Origin: Methylosinus sp. Ce-a6
GTDB lineage: Bacteria > Pseudomonadota > Alphaproteobacteria > Rhizobiales > Beijerinckiaceae
Reading direction: 5' to 3'
DNA: 64,000 nucleotides
Assembly (NCBI RefSeq): GCF_009811655.1
Contig: NZ_BGJX01000018.1
Span: forward strand, 1-64,000
Part shown: positions 42,765 through 50,621 of the stretch, one piece after another
Layout: each line of letters opens with the position of its first letter
Position numbering within the stretch: the stretch's first letter is position 1
Program-made: the position numbers and the translations under genes
The notes under the pieces: generated by a model
Database searches by the model: none
What the model was told of the DNA's origin: nothing
The model's input: only the letters and a program-made list of their open reading frames with translations

Positions 42765-44270
42765 ATGACTCTCATCCGAAAAGCCGGGCGTCGCGCCCAT
42801 TTGGGCCTCGCCGGAGCGGCCGCTCTCGCGCTCTCCGCCTGCAATGATCTCGGCTCCGGCTCCCAGCGCTCGCTCGCGCCCATTCCGCCGGAGACGCTGG
42901 CGCTGATGGAGCAGGTCGGCGTCGCCAAGGAATCGCCGACCCTCATCCGCGCCTATAAGAAAGAGGCGGAGCTTCAAATCTGGAAGCAGCGGCCCGACGG
43001 CCGCTACGCTTTCGTCAAGACCTTCCCCATGTGCCGCTGGTCCGGCCAGCTCGGGCCCAAGGTCCGGGAGGGCGACCGCCAGGCGCCGGAGGGGTTCTAT
43101 TCCATCACCCCCGGCCAGATGAATCCGAACTCCGCCTATTACCTCTCCTTCAACGTCGGCTATCCCAACGCCTATGACCGCGCCTTCGGTCACGGCGGCG
43201 GCTCCATAATGGTTCACGGCGCCTGCTCGTCGGCCGGCTGCTTCTCGATGACGGATCGGCAGATCGCAGAAATCTACGCCATTCTGCGGACGTCGTTCAA
43301 CAATGGCCAGCGCGCGATCCAGATGCAGTCCTATCCGTTCAAGATGACGGCGGAAAATCTGGCCAAACACCGGCTGGACCCGAATATCGGCTTCTGGAAG
43401 CAGCTGAAGGAAGGCTCCGATCATTTCGAGATCGCCGGCAGGGAGCCGACGGTCGGCGTCTGCGGGCGGCGCTATGTGTTCGACGCCGCCGCGGCCAATG
43501 GCCAGCCGCTCGACGCTTCCGCGGCCTGCCCGCCGCTCACGCGCAATGCGGAGCTCGAGGTCCAGGTCGCGCAAAAGGCGGCCGCCGACGAGGCGAAAGT
43601 GGCGGAGCTGGCGGCGGCGGGCGTGAAGCCGGTGCGCCTGGTCTATCAGGACGGCGGCCAGCATCCCGATTTCTACGCCCGCGTCGCCGAGGTGAGCCGG
43701 CCGGAAGCGTTGGTCGCGCCGATCGAGATCGCCCTCGACGAGAAGACCCGCGGCGGGAAGTCCCGTTCGCCGGTCGTCGCCATGGCTGCCGCCAAGCTCG
43801 CCGCCAAGGCCGAGAAAGAGACCGAGACCAAGGTCGCGACGACGCAGCGCGTCCCGCCCGTGACGCCGGTCGAGCCCGCGCTCGTCGAGCCGGCCAAGCT
43901 CGGCGCCTTCGCCAGCGCGACCGATTCGATCGGCGGGCTGCTCGGCTTTTCCAAGGAGCCGCCGGCCGCGCCGACGTCGCAGAGCGAAGCCGCCGCGCCG
44001 GCCGCCAAAGCGGAGCCGGCGAAGACGGAGGTTCCCAAGGCGCAGAAGGCCGGGCCCGTCAAATCCGCCGCGATCAAATCCGCTCCGAACGCGGCGCGCC
44101 AATCCGCGGCGTCTCAAACGCCGACATCCCCGCCGCCGCAGCGCGCCGCCGATCCGGCGAAAAAGCCGCAGGCCTCTCTCGACGGCGAGCGTCACGCCAA
44201 GGTCGCTCAGGTCGCCGCCGGCGCGCCGGCGTTGCGGGAAGCCTTGCCGCCGCCCTCCGCTCGCCCCTGA
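42765..44270 (+). CDS. L,D-transpeptidase lipoprotein with a long Ala/Pro-rich tail
   Basis: A 501-residue protein with a lipoprotein signal (LALSACNDLG, Cys at about residue 28). The YkuD-type catalytic domain spans roughly residues 60-220, with the active-site motif MVHGACSSAGCFSM (His, Ser, Gly, Cys). It forms 3-3 cross-links in peptidoglycan or anchors proteins to it. Residues after about 330 are Ala/Lys/Pro-rich and probably disordered (TETKVATTQRVPPVTP), perhaps spanning the periplasm. Start at ATG 42765 gives the complete signal peptide. Confidence 0.85.
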   Translation: MTLIRKAGRRAHLGLAGAAALALSACNDLGSGSQRSLAPIPPETLALMEQVGVAKESPTLIRAYKKEAELQIWKQRPDGRYAFVKTFPMCRWSGQLGPKVREGDRQAPEGFYSITPGQMNPNSAYYLSFNVGYPNAYDRAFGHGGGSIMVHGACSSAGCFSMTDRQIAEIYAILRTSFNNGQRAIQMQSYPFKMTAENLAKHRLDPNIGFWKQLKEGSDHFEIAGREPTVGVCGRRYVFDAAAANGQPLDASAACPPLTRNAELEVQVAQKAAADEAKVAELAAAGVKPVRLVYQDGGQHPDFYARVAEVSRPEALVAPIEIALDEKTRGGKSRSPVVAMAAAKLAAKAEKETETKVATTQRVPPVTPVEPALVEPAKLGAFASATDSIGGLLGFSKEPPAAPTSQSEAAAPAAKAEPAKTEVPKAQKAGPVKSAAIKSAPNAARQSAASQTPTSPPPQRAADPAKKPQASLDGERHAKVAQVAAGAPALREALPPPSARP

Positions 44271-44449
44271 GGCGAAGGTCCCCAATTCGGGGTGGAAAGA
44301 TCCGCCGAAGAGGCGGATCGTCTCAATTTTGCCTGCATTGACATAAAAAAGGCGCCGGCAGCGTTGCTATTGGCTGTGGCGCGCGCGCCCGAACGACCGC
44401 CGCAAATTCGTTCCCGATGCGACACTATGGCGGTCTTCTAAATTTGCGC

Positions 44450-44478
44450 TTGACACTTGTGCGCCGCAGCAATACAAC
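44450..44478 (+). promoter_or_regulatory. Strong sigma-70-type promoter for the candidate sRNA
   Basis: TTGACA at 44450-44455 and TACAAC at 44473-44478 with 17 bases between them. A start near 44485 would give a transcript ending at the terminator at 44543-44576. No coding start follows. Confidence 0.7.
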
Positions 44479-44484
44479 AGTGCG

Positions 44485-44576
44485 ACGCAGCGAGAGATTG
44501 TCTCGCTCCGTAGCCCTCCTTGGGCGTTTCCTCCCTTGACTTGGGCCGCTGGCAGTTACCGGCGGCCCTTTTTTTT
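44485..44576 (+). ncRNA. Candidate trans-acting small RNA with anti-Shine-Dalgarno stretches (AbcR-like)
   Basis: About 92 nt bounded by a good promoter and a strong intrinsic terminator. The 5' part can form a hairpin (GAGAGATTGTCTC), followed by two unpaired pyrimidine-rich stretches, CCCTCCTTGGG and TTTCCTCCCTTGAC, that could pair with ribosome binding sites. This layout, with a GGGCCGC-type terminator, recalls the rhizobial AbcR (alpha-r15) sRNAs that silence ABC transporter mRNAs. Membership is a guess from memory; existence as a small transcript is better supported. Its 3' end overlaps the antisense end of cobB. Confidence 0.55.
44543..44576 (+). terminator. Rho-independent terminator of the sRNA, overlapping the cobB 3' end
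   Basis: Stem GGGCCGCTGG / CCGGCGGCCC (44543-44568) with an internal loop CAGTTA region, followed by eight T residues (44569-44576). On the opposite strand the same bases encode the last cobB codons (KKKGRR and TAA). Confidence 0.85.
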
Positions 44577-45881
44577 CGTCATGGCGTGGAAAAAGCTCCC
44601 CGTCACGAGGCCTTCGCGCAGGCCGGCGGGCCGCTCCTCCTGCGAATAGGCGTCTGTAACCGCCGCAAAGGGCGGGCCCTTCTCGCTCACTATGGTGGCG
44701 TAGTGGAATTCGTGACCGGCGAGTTCATCGCCCGCCGCGCCGAGCGCGCAATCGGAGGAAAGGCGCGCGCGTCTGTAGCCCAAATTGAGTTTGCGCTGCG
44801 CAAAACTCGTCGCCAGATCGAGCAGGCCGGCCATCGCGTGAACGCGCCCTTCGGCGTCGGTCAGCGTTCGGCCGAGCGTCATATAGCCGCCGCACTCGCC
44901 ATGGACCGGGCGCGTCGCCGCAAAGCGGCGAAGACCCTCCAGAAAACTCCCCGCCGCCGCGAGCCTTCCGGCGTGCAGCTCCGGATAGCCGCCGGGGAGC
45001 CAGCAGGCGTCGCAATCCTCGGGCGGCGCCTGATCGGCGAGCGGCGAAAAGAAAGCGATCTTTGCGCCCGCCTCGCGCCAGGCGCGGCAAAGATGCGGAT
45101 AGAAGAAGGAAAAGGCCTCGTCTCGCGCCACCGCGATGCGTCCGCCCGGCGGCCGCGGAACGTCGAGCGGCCCGCGCGCGACGCCCCTCGGCCCGCCGGC
45201 GGCGGCGGCCAGCAGCGCGTCGAGGTCGACATGGGCGTCGATGCGATCCGCCAGCCGATCGAGCAGGGAAGCGAGTTCTCGCGTCTCGCCCGCCTGCACC
45301 AGCCCCAAATGGCGCTCGGGCAGGGCGATCCCGCCATCGCGAGGCAGGGCCCCGAAGACTTTTATGCCGACCGCCTCGATCGCCTCCTGCGCGAGCCTGC
45401 GATGGCGCTCGGAGCCGACGCGGTTGAGCAGCACGCCGGCGAGCTTCACGCGCGCGTCATGGAGAGCGACGCCGCGCGCGATGGCCGCGGCGCTCTGCGC
45501 CTGTCCGGAGACATCCATGACCAGCAGCGTCGGCCAGCCGAGATGGGCGGCGATATCGGCGGAGGCCCCGGTCTGCCCCGGCGCGCCGGGAGCGCCGTCG
45601 AAAAGGCCCATCGCGCCTTCCGCGACGACGATATCGGCGTCCTCGCTCGCGCGCAGCGCCAATTGGGCGAGAAGCTCGGGCTCCATCGTCCAGGAATCGA
45701 GATTGAGGCTGTCGCGCCCGGTCGCGGCGGCATGAAAGGCGGGATCGATGTAATCCGGCCCGCATTTCACGCCGCAGACGTGGAGGCCTCGCCGCGCCAG
45801 AGCGCGCATCAGCCCGAGCGTCACCGTCGTTTTTCCGGCGCCGGAGCGGACGGCGGCGACGAGAAGTCCGGGCGCGCTCAG
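44556..45881 (-). CDS. cobB: Hydrogenobyrinic/cobyrinic acid a,c-diamide synthase
   Basis: An amidotransferase that adds amides to side chains a and c of hydrogenobyrinic acid, using ATP and glutamine. The N-terminal ATP loop [17 protein letters not shown] must be included, so the start lies upstream of the first GTG (45824). The only candidate after the in-frame stop is a CTG at 45881 that overlaps the cobM stop (CTGA). Further motifs are [26 protein letters not shown], and the glutaminase [11 protein letters not shown] with its catalytic Cys. The last gene of the cob operon; its 3' end lies under the sRNA terminator. Confidence 0.88.
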   Translation of the reverse strand: MSAPGLLVAAVRSGAGKTTVTLGLMRALARRGLHVCGVKCGPDYIDPAFHAAATGRDSLNLDSWTMEPELLAQLALRASEDADIVVAEGAMGLFDGAPGAPGQTGASADIAAHLGWPTLLVMDVSGQAQSAAAIARGVALHDARVKLAGVLLNRVGSERHRRLAQEAIEAVGIKVFGALPRDGGIALPERHLGLVQAGETRELASLLDRLADRIDAHVDLDALLAAAAGGPRGVARGPLDVPRPPGGRIAVARDEAFSFFYPHLCRAWREAGAKIAFFSPLADQAPPEDCDACWLPGGYPELHAGRLAAAGSFLEGLRRFAATRPVHGECGGYMTLGRTLTDAEGRVHAMAGLLDLATSFAQRKLNLGYRRARLSSDCALGAAGDELAGHEFHYATIVSEKGPPFAAVTDAYSQEERPAGLREGLVTGSFFHAMTKKKGRR

Positions 45882-46645
45882 CTTCGCGCTCCGGTCGGGC
45901 GGAAGCGCCGGTCATAGCCCGCGTCATAGAGCGCGCTCTCGCGGAAGTCCTCGGCCGCCAACGCAGGGCCGACGAGAATGAGCGCTGTGCGCTCCATCGG
46001 CGCGGCCCCGGCCAGCCCCTCGATCGTCGCCAGCGTTCCGCGCACAATGCGCTCATCGGGCCAGGAGGCGCGATAGACGAGCGCAATGGGGCACTCCGCG
46101 CCATAGAAGGGCGCGAGCTCCGCGACGACGCGGTCGAGCGCATGGATGGAGAGGTGAATCGCCATCGTCGCGCGCGCCGCGGCGAAGGCGGCGAGCGTCT
46201 CCGTCGGCGGCATGGCCGAGGCGCGGCCCGAGGTGCGCGTCAGCACGACCGATTGCGCGACTTCCGGCAGCGTCAGCTCGCGTTTCAGCGCGGCGCTGGC
46301 GGCGGCGAAGGCTGGCACGCCGGGCGTGATGGTGTAGGGAACGCCGATCGCCTCGAGCCGCCGCGTCTGCTCGCCGACGGCGCTCCAGATGGAGAGATCG
46401 CCGGAATGGAGCCGCGCCACCTCGAGCCCGGCGGCGTGGGCGTTCTGCATCTCGGCGATGATGGCGTCGAGCGAGAGCGGCGCCGTGTCGACGATGCGCG
46501 CGCCCTTTGGGCAATGGGCGAGAATCTCCGGCGCGACCAGCGAGCCGGCGTAGAGACAGACGGGGCAGCGCGCGAGCATGTCGCGGCCGCGCAGCGTCAG
46601 CAGATCGGCCGCGCCGGGGCCGGCGCCGATGAAATGTATGGTCAT
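45878..46645 (-). CDS. cobM: Precorrin-4 C11-methyltransferase
   Basis: A 255-residue SAM-dependent methyltransferase acting after ring contraction in the aerobic cobalamin pathway. Typical features are [20 protein letters not shown] at the N-terminus, [38 protein letters not shown], and [20 protein letters not shown]. Start ATG 46645 overlaps the cobE stop and its stop overlaps the cobB start, so translation is coupled through all three. Confidence 0.95.
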   Translation of the reverse strand: MTIHFIGAGPGAADLLTLRGRDMLARCPVCLYAGSLVAPEILAHCPKGARIVDTAPLSLDAIIAEMQNAHAAGLEVARLHSGDLSIWSAVGEQTRRLEAIGVPYTITPGVPAFAAASAALKRELTLPEVAQSVVLTRTSGRASAMPPTETLAAFAAARATMAIHLSIHALDRVVAELAPFYGAECPIALVYRASWPDERIVRGTLATIEGLAGAAPMERTALILVGPALAAEDFRESALYDAGYDRRFRPTGARS

Positions 46646-47250
46646 GGGCTTTCGTCTAGCGCATTTCGCGCTATCGCGCAGGTCGCATGCGCGCTTGTGA
46701 TGCGCGGGCCGAGGAGCAGGCTTCCCGGCCCGGCGCCGACGAGCGCCGCCGCCTCCGCCACGCTGCCGACGCCTGTGAGCGCCGCGACGCGGGGCGAGCG
46801 GGTGAGCAGCTCGTCCTCGCGGGCGAGGAGGGCTGCGAGAGGCAGGAGGACGAGCGGCATATTCAGCAACCGCGCCGCCTCATGGAATCCCTCTTCGCCG
46901 CGTTTCGATTCGATGGTGAAGAGCGCCTTCTCGACGCGCCACTCCTTCTCCCACTCGTGGGAGAAGGCGGCCTCGCGAAGCGCGGTCGGATGAGGGTCCT
47001 TTCCGCTCGTCTCCTCGAGACGCTGGCGGCGCGACGAGCCCTCATCCGACCCGGCCATAAGCCCGGCGCTTGCGACGGGCGTCCTCACGGACGCCCTATG
47101 GCCGGGCCCCCTTCTCCCGCAGGCGGGAGAAGGGGCGCGCGCATAGGTTTCGCAAGCCTTCTGGATCAGCGCGACCAGCTCCTGCGCGTCCACGCCGCTG
47201 CGCGCGCCGATCCCTATGGCGTAGCGCGCAACGGGCCGGCACGCGCTCAA
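46642..47250 (-). CDS. cobE: CobE/CbiG C-terminal-like cobalamin protein with an in-frame repeat insertion
   Basis: About 202 residues from a TTG at 47250 that overlaps the cobL stop. The family normally has about 130-140 residues. The first 25 ([33 protein letters not shown]) and the last 95 ([20 protein letters not shown] to [19 protein letters not shown]) are ordinary CobE. Between them about 68 residues ([12 protein letters not shown] through [10 protein letters not shown]) are encoded by a palindromic repeat also found at 3080-3243. No stop or frameshift results. The cobalamin role of CobE in precorrin processing is not fully defined. Activity with such an insert is uncertain. Confidence 0.8.
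   Translation of the reverse strand: MSACRPVARYAIGIGARSGVDAQELVALIQKACETYARAPSPACGRRGPGHRASVRTPVASAGLMAGSDEGSSRRQRLEETSGKDPHPTALREAAFSHEWEKEWRVEKALFTIESKRGEEGFHEAARLLNMPLVLLPLAALLAREDELLTRSPRVAALTGVGSVAEAAALVGAGPGSLLLGPRITSAHATCAIARNALDESP
46945..47135. repeat. Palindromic repeat element inserted in frame within cobE
   Basis: Terminal hairpins CTTCTCCCACTCGTGGGAG (46945) and CTTCTCCCGCAGGCGGGAG (47111), inner halves GGTCGGATGAGGGTC and GAGCCCTCATCCGACCCGG. It has the same architecture as the intergenic element at 3080-3243. It adds about 68 codons to cobE. Confidence 0.85.
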
Positions 47251-48455
47251 TTCTTCGCCGCCCGCCATTGCAGCACCGGCAGCGCCGGCTCCAGCGCATG
47301 ATAGGCGCCGATCGGGCGCGCTTTCGAGATCGCTATGTTCACGAGATCGCCGCCCTTGCGTCGAAAAGCGTCGATCAGCAGCGCCTGCGTCTCGATCGTC
47401 ACCGCATTGGCGACGATGCGTCCGCGGGCGGGCAGCGCGCTCCAGGCGGCTTCGATGGCCTCCGCATCGCCGCCGCCGCCGATGAAGATCGCGTCCGGCG
47501 TCGGCAATCCGGCGAGCGCCTGCGGCGCGGCGGCTTCGACGATCTCGAGATCGGGAACGCCGAGCGAGGCGGCGTTGCGCGCGATGCGCGCGGCGCGCGT
47601 CGCCTTCTGCTCGATCGCAATGGCGCGATTGGCGGGATCGGCGAGCATCCATTCGATCGCGATGGAGCCCGAGCCCGCGCCTATGTCCCACAGGCGCTCG
47701 CCGCGGCGCGGCGCGAGCGCCGCCAGCGTCACCGCGCGAATGTCACGCTTGGTGATCTGCCCGTCATGCTCGAGCCAATCGTCCGGCAGGCCCGGCGTCA
47801 GCGGCAGAATGCGCGCATCCGGCCCCGCGACGATCTCGACGCCGATGGTGTTGAGCGGCGCGATGTCGCGAAGCGAGAATTCATGCGCGAGCGCGCTGCG
47901 GACGCGCTCCTTCGGCCCGCCCATATGCTCGAGCACATGGATGATCGAGTTTCCCATGCCGAGCGCCGCGAGATGCGCGGCAAGTCGCGCGGGCGTCGTC
48001 TCGTCCCAGGCGAGGATGAGCAGACGGCGTGAAGGCTGAAGATGCGGCGTCACGCGCTCGAAGGCGCGGCCATGCAGCGAGAGCAGCGCGCAATCCTGCT
48101 GGCTCCACATCAGGCGCGCGGCGGCGAGCGCGAAGGAGGAGGGCGCCGGAACACAGAGGATTTCCTCCGCCGCGATATGGCGCGCGATCATGTCGCCGAC
48201 GCCGAAGAAGAAAGGATCGCCGCTCGCCAGAACCACGGTCGGCGCGCCGCGCCTCGCGCAAATCGTCTCCATCGCGGCGGAGAGCGGCGACGGCCAGCGC
48301 AGCGTCTCGCCTTTTTGCGGGCCGATCAATTCGAGATGACGCGCGCCGCCGATGATGAGCGAAGCCTCGCTGATGAGAACGCGCGCGGCGGGCGTCAGCG
48401 CAGCGATCCCATCCTCGCCTATGCCGATCAGAAAGAGCCAGCGCGCCGCGCTCAT
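47247..48455 (-). CDS. cobL: Precorrin-6Y C5,15-methyltransferase (decarboxylating)
   Basis: A 402-residue fusion of CbiE-like and CbiT-like domains. The N-terminal methyltransferase starts LFLIGIGEDGIAALTPAARV and includes VVLASGDPFFFGVGDMIARH. The C-terminal class I methyltransferase has TKRDIRAVTLAALAPRRGER and WDIGAGSGSIAIEWML, then AIFIGGGGDAEAIEAAW. It methylates C5 and C15 and decarboxylates the C12 acetate. The start overlaps the cobJ stop. Confidence 0.95.
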   Translation of the reverse strand: MSAARWLFLIGIGEDGIAALTPAARVLISEASLIIGGARHLELIGPQKGETLRWPSPLSAAMETICARRGAPTVVLASGDPFFFGVGDMIARHIAAEEILCVPAPSSFALAAARLMWSQQDCALLSLHGRAFERVTPHLQPSRRLLILAWDETTPARLAAHLAALGMGNSIIHVLEHMGGPKERVRSALAHEFSLRDIAPLNTIGVEIVAGPDARILPLTPGLPDDWLEHDGQITKRDIRAVTLAALAPRRGERLWDIGAGSGSIAIEWMLADPANRAIAIEQKATRAARIARNAASLGVPDLEIVEAAAPQALAGLPTPDAIFIGGGGDAEAIEAAWSALPARGRIVANAVTIETQALLIDAFRRKGGDLVNIAISKARPIGAYHALEPALPVLQWRAAKN

Positions 48456-49207
48456 AGCGCCTTCCGCGATGTGTAGACGAAGGGGCGCGCATTGTCGCGC
48501 GGGATCAGCTTTGTGCCGCTCGCGCCGATGAGCACGAGCGTCGACATGTCGACGACGCTCGGATCGGCTCGCCCGAGCGTGGTGACGACGATGTCCTCTT
48601 CCGCGCGTCCGACGGATTTCGCGAAGACGACGATGCGATCCTCCGGCAAGGCGCGGCGCAGCAGCGCGAATGCGTCGTGAATGCGCTGCGGCCGCGCGCG
48701 CGAGGCGGGATTGTAGAAAGCCATCACGAAATCGGCGCGCGCGGCGAGCTCGAGCCGCGCGGCGATCGTCTCCCAGGGCTTCAGATTGTCGGAGAGCGAG
48801 ATCACGCAGAAATCATGGCCGAGCGGGGCGCCGAGCCGCGCCGCCGCCGCCTGCATGGCGGAGATGCCGGGCAGAACTTCTATGTCGAGATCGCGCCAGG
48901 CCGGATCGCCAGTGTCGATCGCCTCGAGCACGGCGGCCGCCATGGCGAAAATGCCGGGATCGCCGCCCGAGACCACGGCGACATTGCGTCCGCTCGCGGC
49001 GAGGCGCAATGCTTCTTCGGCGCGCGCGATCTCGACGCGATTGTCGCTGGCGATGCGCGTCTGTCCGGGCGTGACGGGAACGCGCGCCACATAGGGCGCA
49101 TAGCCGACGATATCCTGCGCCGCGCGCAGCGCCTCTTGCGCCTCCGAAGTGAGAAAACGCTCGTCGCCCGGCCCCAGGCCGATGACAAACAGGCGGCCGC
49201 TCGTCAT
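48452..49207 (-). CDS. cobJ: Precorrin-3B C17-methyltransferase
   Basis: A 251-residue SAM methyltransferase that methylates C17 and drives ring contraction. The N-terminal GLGPGDERFLTSEAQEALRA, then DIVGYAPYVARVPV, VVSGGDPGIFAMAAAVLEAI and LPGISAMQAAAARLGAPLGH are family markers, and the C-terminal TTLGRADPSVVDMSTLVLIG is typical. Coupled by 4-bp overlaps to cobI upstream and cobL downstream. The gene usually next to it, cobK, is not present. Confidence 0.95.
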   Translation of the reverse strand: MTSGRLFVIGLGPGDERFLTSEAQEALRAAQDIVGYAPYVARVPVTPGQTRIASDNRVEIARAEEALRLAASGRNVAVVSGGDPGIFAMAAAVLEAIDTGDPAWRDLDIEVLPGISAMQAAAARLGAPLGHDFCVISLSDNLKPWETIAARLELAARADFVMAFYNPASRARPQRIHDAFALLRRALPEDRIVVFAKSVGRAEEDIVVTTLGRADPSVVDMSTLVLIGASGTKLIPRDNARPFVYTSRKAL

Positions 49208-49977
49208 GGTCGGCGTCCGTTGCCGGGAATCAGGACGAGCGCGAAATAGGGCGCCTCGTCGTCGCGCTTTTCCGCGAAGGGCATGATTCTCTCGTCCGCC
49301 ATCGTGCCGCGCTCGACATAGATCGCGCGCTCGACGAGCTTCGCATCCGCGAGCGCGAGGCGCAGCTTCGCCAGATTGCCGCCGAGCTTCATCACCACGG
49401 CGGCGTCGGTCGAGGCGAGCCGCGCGGCGAGCGTCTCGCGCGGCAGAGTGGCGGGAATGACGGTGAGCACATCGTCGCCCCAGGTCATCGGCTGGCGCGC
49501 CGCCGCGAAACAGCCGGACATTCCGGAGACGCCTGCGCAGACCTCCACGCGAAAGCGCGGCGACAATCGCGTCTGCAGATGCATGAAGGAGCCATAGAGC
49601 ATCGGATCGCCCTCGCAGAGCAGGGCGACGTCGCGGCCGAGCGACAAATGCAGCGCGAGGCGCGCCGCGCTGTCTTCATAGAAAGCGGCGAGCGCGGCGA
49701 CATAGTCCGGATGATCGAAGGGGATTTCCGTCGTCATCGGATAGGCGAGCGGAATTTCCTCGCAATCCTTCGCGAGAAAGCGCGCGGCGATGGCGCGCGC
49801 ATGGCTCGGCTTTCCGCGCTTGGAGAAATAGGCGACGACCTTGGCTTCGCTCACCAGCCGAGCGGCTCTCAGCGTCATCAGCTCCGGATCGCCGGGGCCG
49901 AGGCCGACGCCGAGAAGCGCGCCGAGCGCGATGCGCGCATCGTCTTCGGCGCGCAGATTCGCATCGACGATATTCAT
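49204..49977 (-). CDS. cobI: Precorrin-2 C20-methyltransferase
   Basis: A 257-residue SAM methyltransferase. I chose ATG 49977 because it overlaps the cobH stop and the protein then starts shortly before GALLGVGLGPGDPELMTLRA. Other markers are VVAYFSKRGKPSHARAIAAR, ALLCEGDPMLYGSFMHLQTR and VCAGVSGMSGCFAAARQPM. It converts precorrin-2 to precorrin-3A. The longer open frame upstream of 49977 is an Arg-rich artefact of GC-rich DNA. Confidence 0.95.
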   Translation of the reverse strand: MNIVDANLRAEDDARIALGALLGVGLGPGDPELMTLRAARLVSEAKVVAYFSKRGKPSHARAIAARFLAKDCEEIPLAYPMTTEIPFDHPDYVAALAAFYEDSAARLALHLSLGRDVALLCEGDPMLYGSFMHLQTRLSPRFRVEVCAGVSGMSGCFAAARQPMTWGDDVLTVIPATLPRETLAARLASTDAAVVMKLGGNLAKLRLALADAKLVERAIYVERGTMADERIMPFAEKRDDEAPYFALVLIPGNGRRP

Positions 49978-50621
49978 TCTTTCTCGCTCGCCAGCGCGTT
50001 GATCGCAGCCGCCGCCATGGCGCTGCCGCCCTTGCGGCCGCGCACGACGGCGGTCGGAACGCGCCCGTCGGCGAGCGCCGCTTCTTTCGATTCCGCCGCG
50101 CCGACGAAGCCGACCGGCATTGCGATCACCGCCGCCGGAAGCGGCGCGCCCTCGTCGAAGAGCTCGAGCAGGCGGAACAGGGAGGTCGGGGCGTTGCCTA
50201 TGGCGACGACGGCGCCGGCGAGCTTGTCTCGCCACAGCTCCATCGCCGCGGCGCTGCGGGTCGTTTTCATCTCTTCGGCGAGCGCGCGCGTGCGCGGATC
50301 GGCGAGCGTGCAGATCACCTCGTTATCGGCGGGCAGGCGCGCGCGCGTGACGCCATGTGCGACCATATTGGCGTCGCAGAGAATGGGCGCGCCGTCGCGC
50401 AGCGCCGCGCTCGCCGCCGCCGCCATGCCGGGCGAAAACACGATGTCGTCGGCGATCTCCACCATTCCGCAGGCGTGGATGATGCGCACGGCGACGCGCT
50501 CCTCCTCGCGCGAGAAGCGCCCGAGCCGCGCTTCCGCGCGGATGATGGCGAAGGAGCGGTCGTAGATCGCGGCGCCGTCGCGTAGATAGGTCAATGCGCC
50601 GGACATGAATGCGCCGGACAT
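49974..50621 (-). CDS. cobH: Precorrin-8X methylmutase
   Basis: A 215-residue enzyme that moves the C11 methyl to C12, forming hydrogenobyrinic acid. Conserved parts are GAAIYDRSFAIIRAEARLGR, AVRIIHACGMVEIADDIVF with the catalytic His, PILCDANMVAHGVTRARLPA, and AIGNAPTSLFRLLELFDEG. The annotated start overlaps the end of cobG by about 30 bases; a second Met at 50606 would reduce this. Confidence 0.95.
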   Translation of the reverse strand: MSGAFMSGALTYLRDGAAIYDRSFAIIRAEARLGRFSREEERVAVRIIHACGMVEIADDIVFSPGMAAAASAALRDGAPILCDANMVAHGVTRARLPADNEVICTLADPRTRALAEEMKTTRSAAAMELWRDKLAGAVVAIGNAPTSLFRLLELFDEGAPLPAAVIAMPVGFVGAAESKEAALADGRVPTAVVRGRKGGSAMAAAAINALASEKE

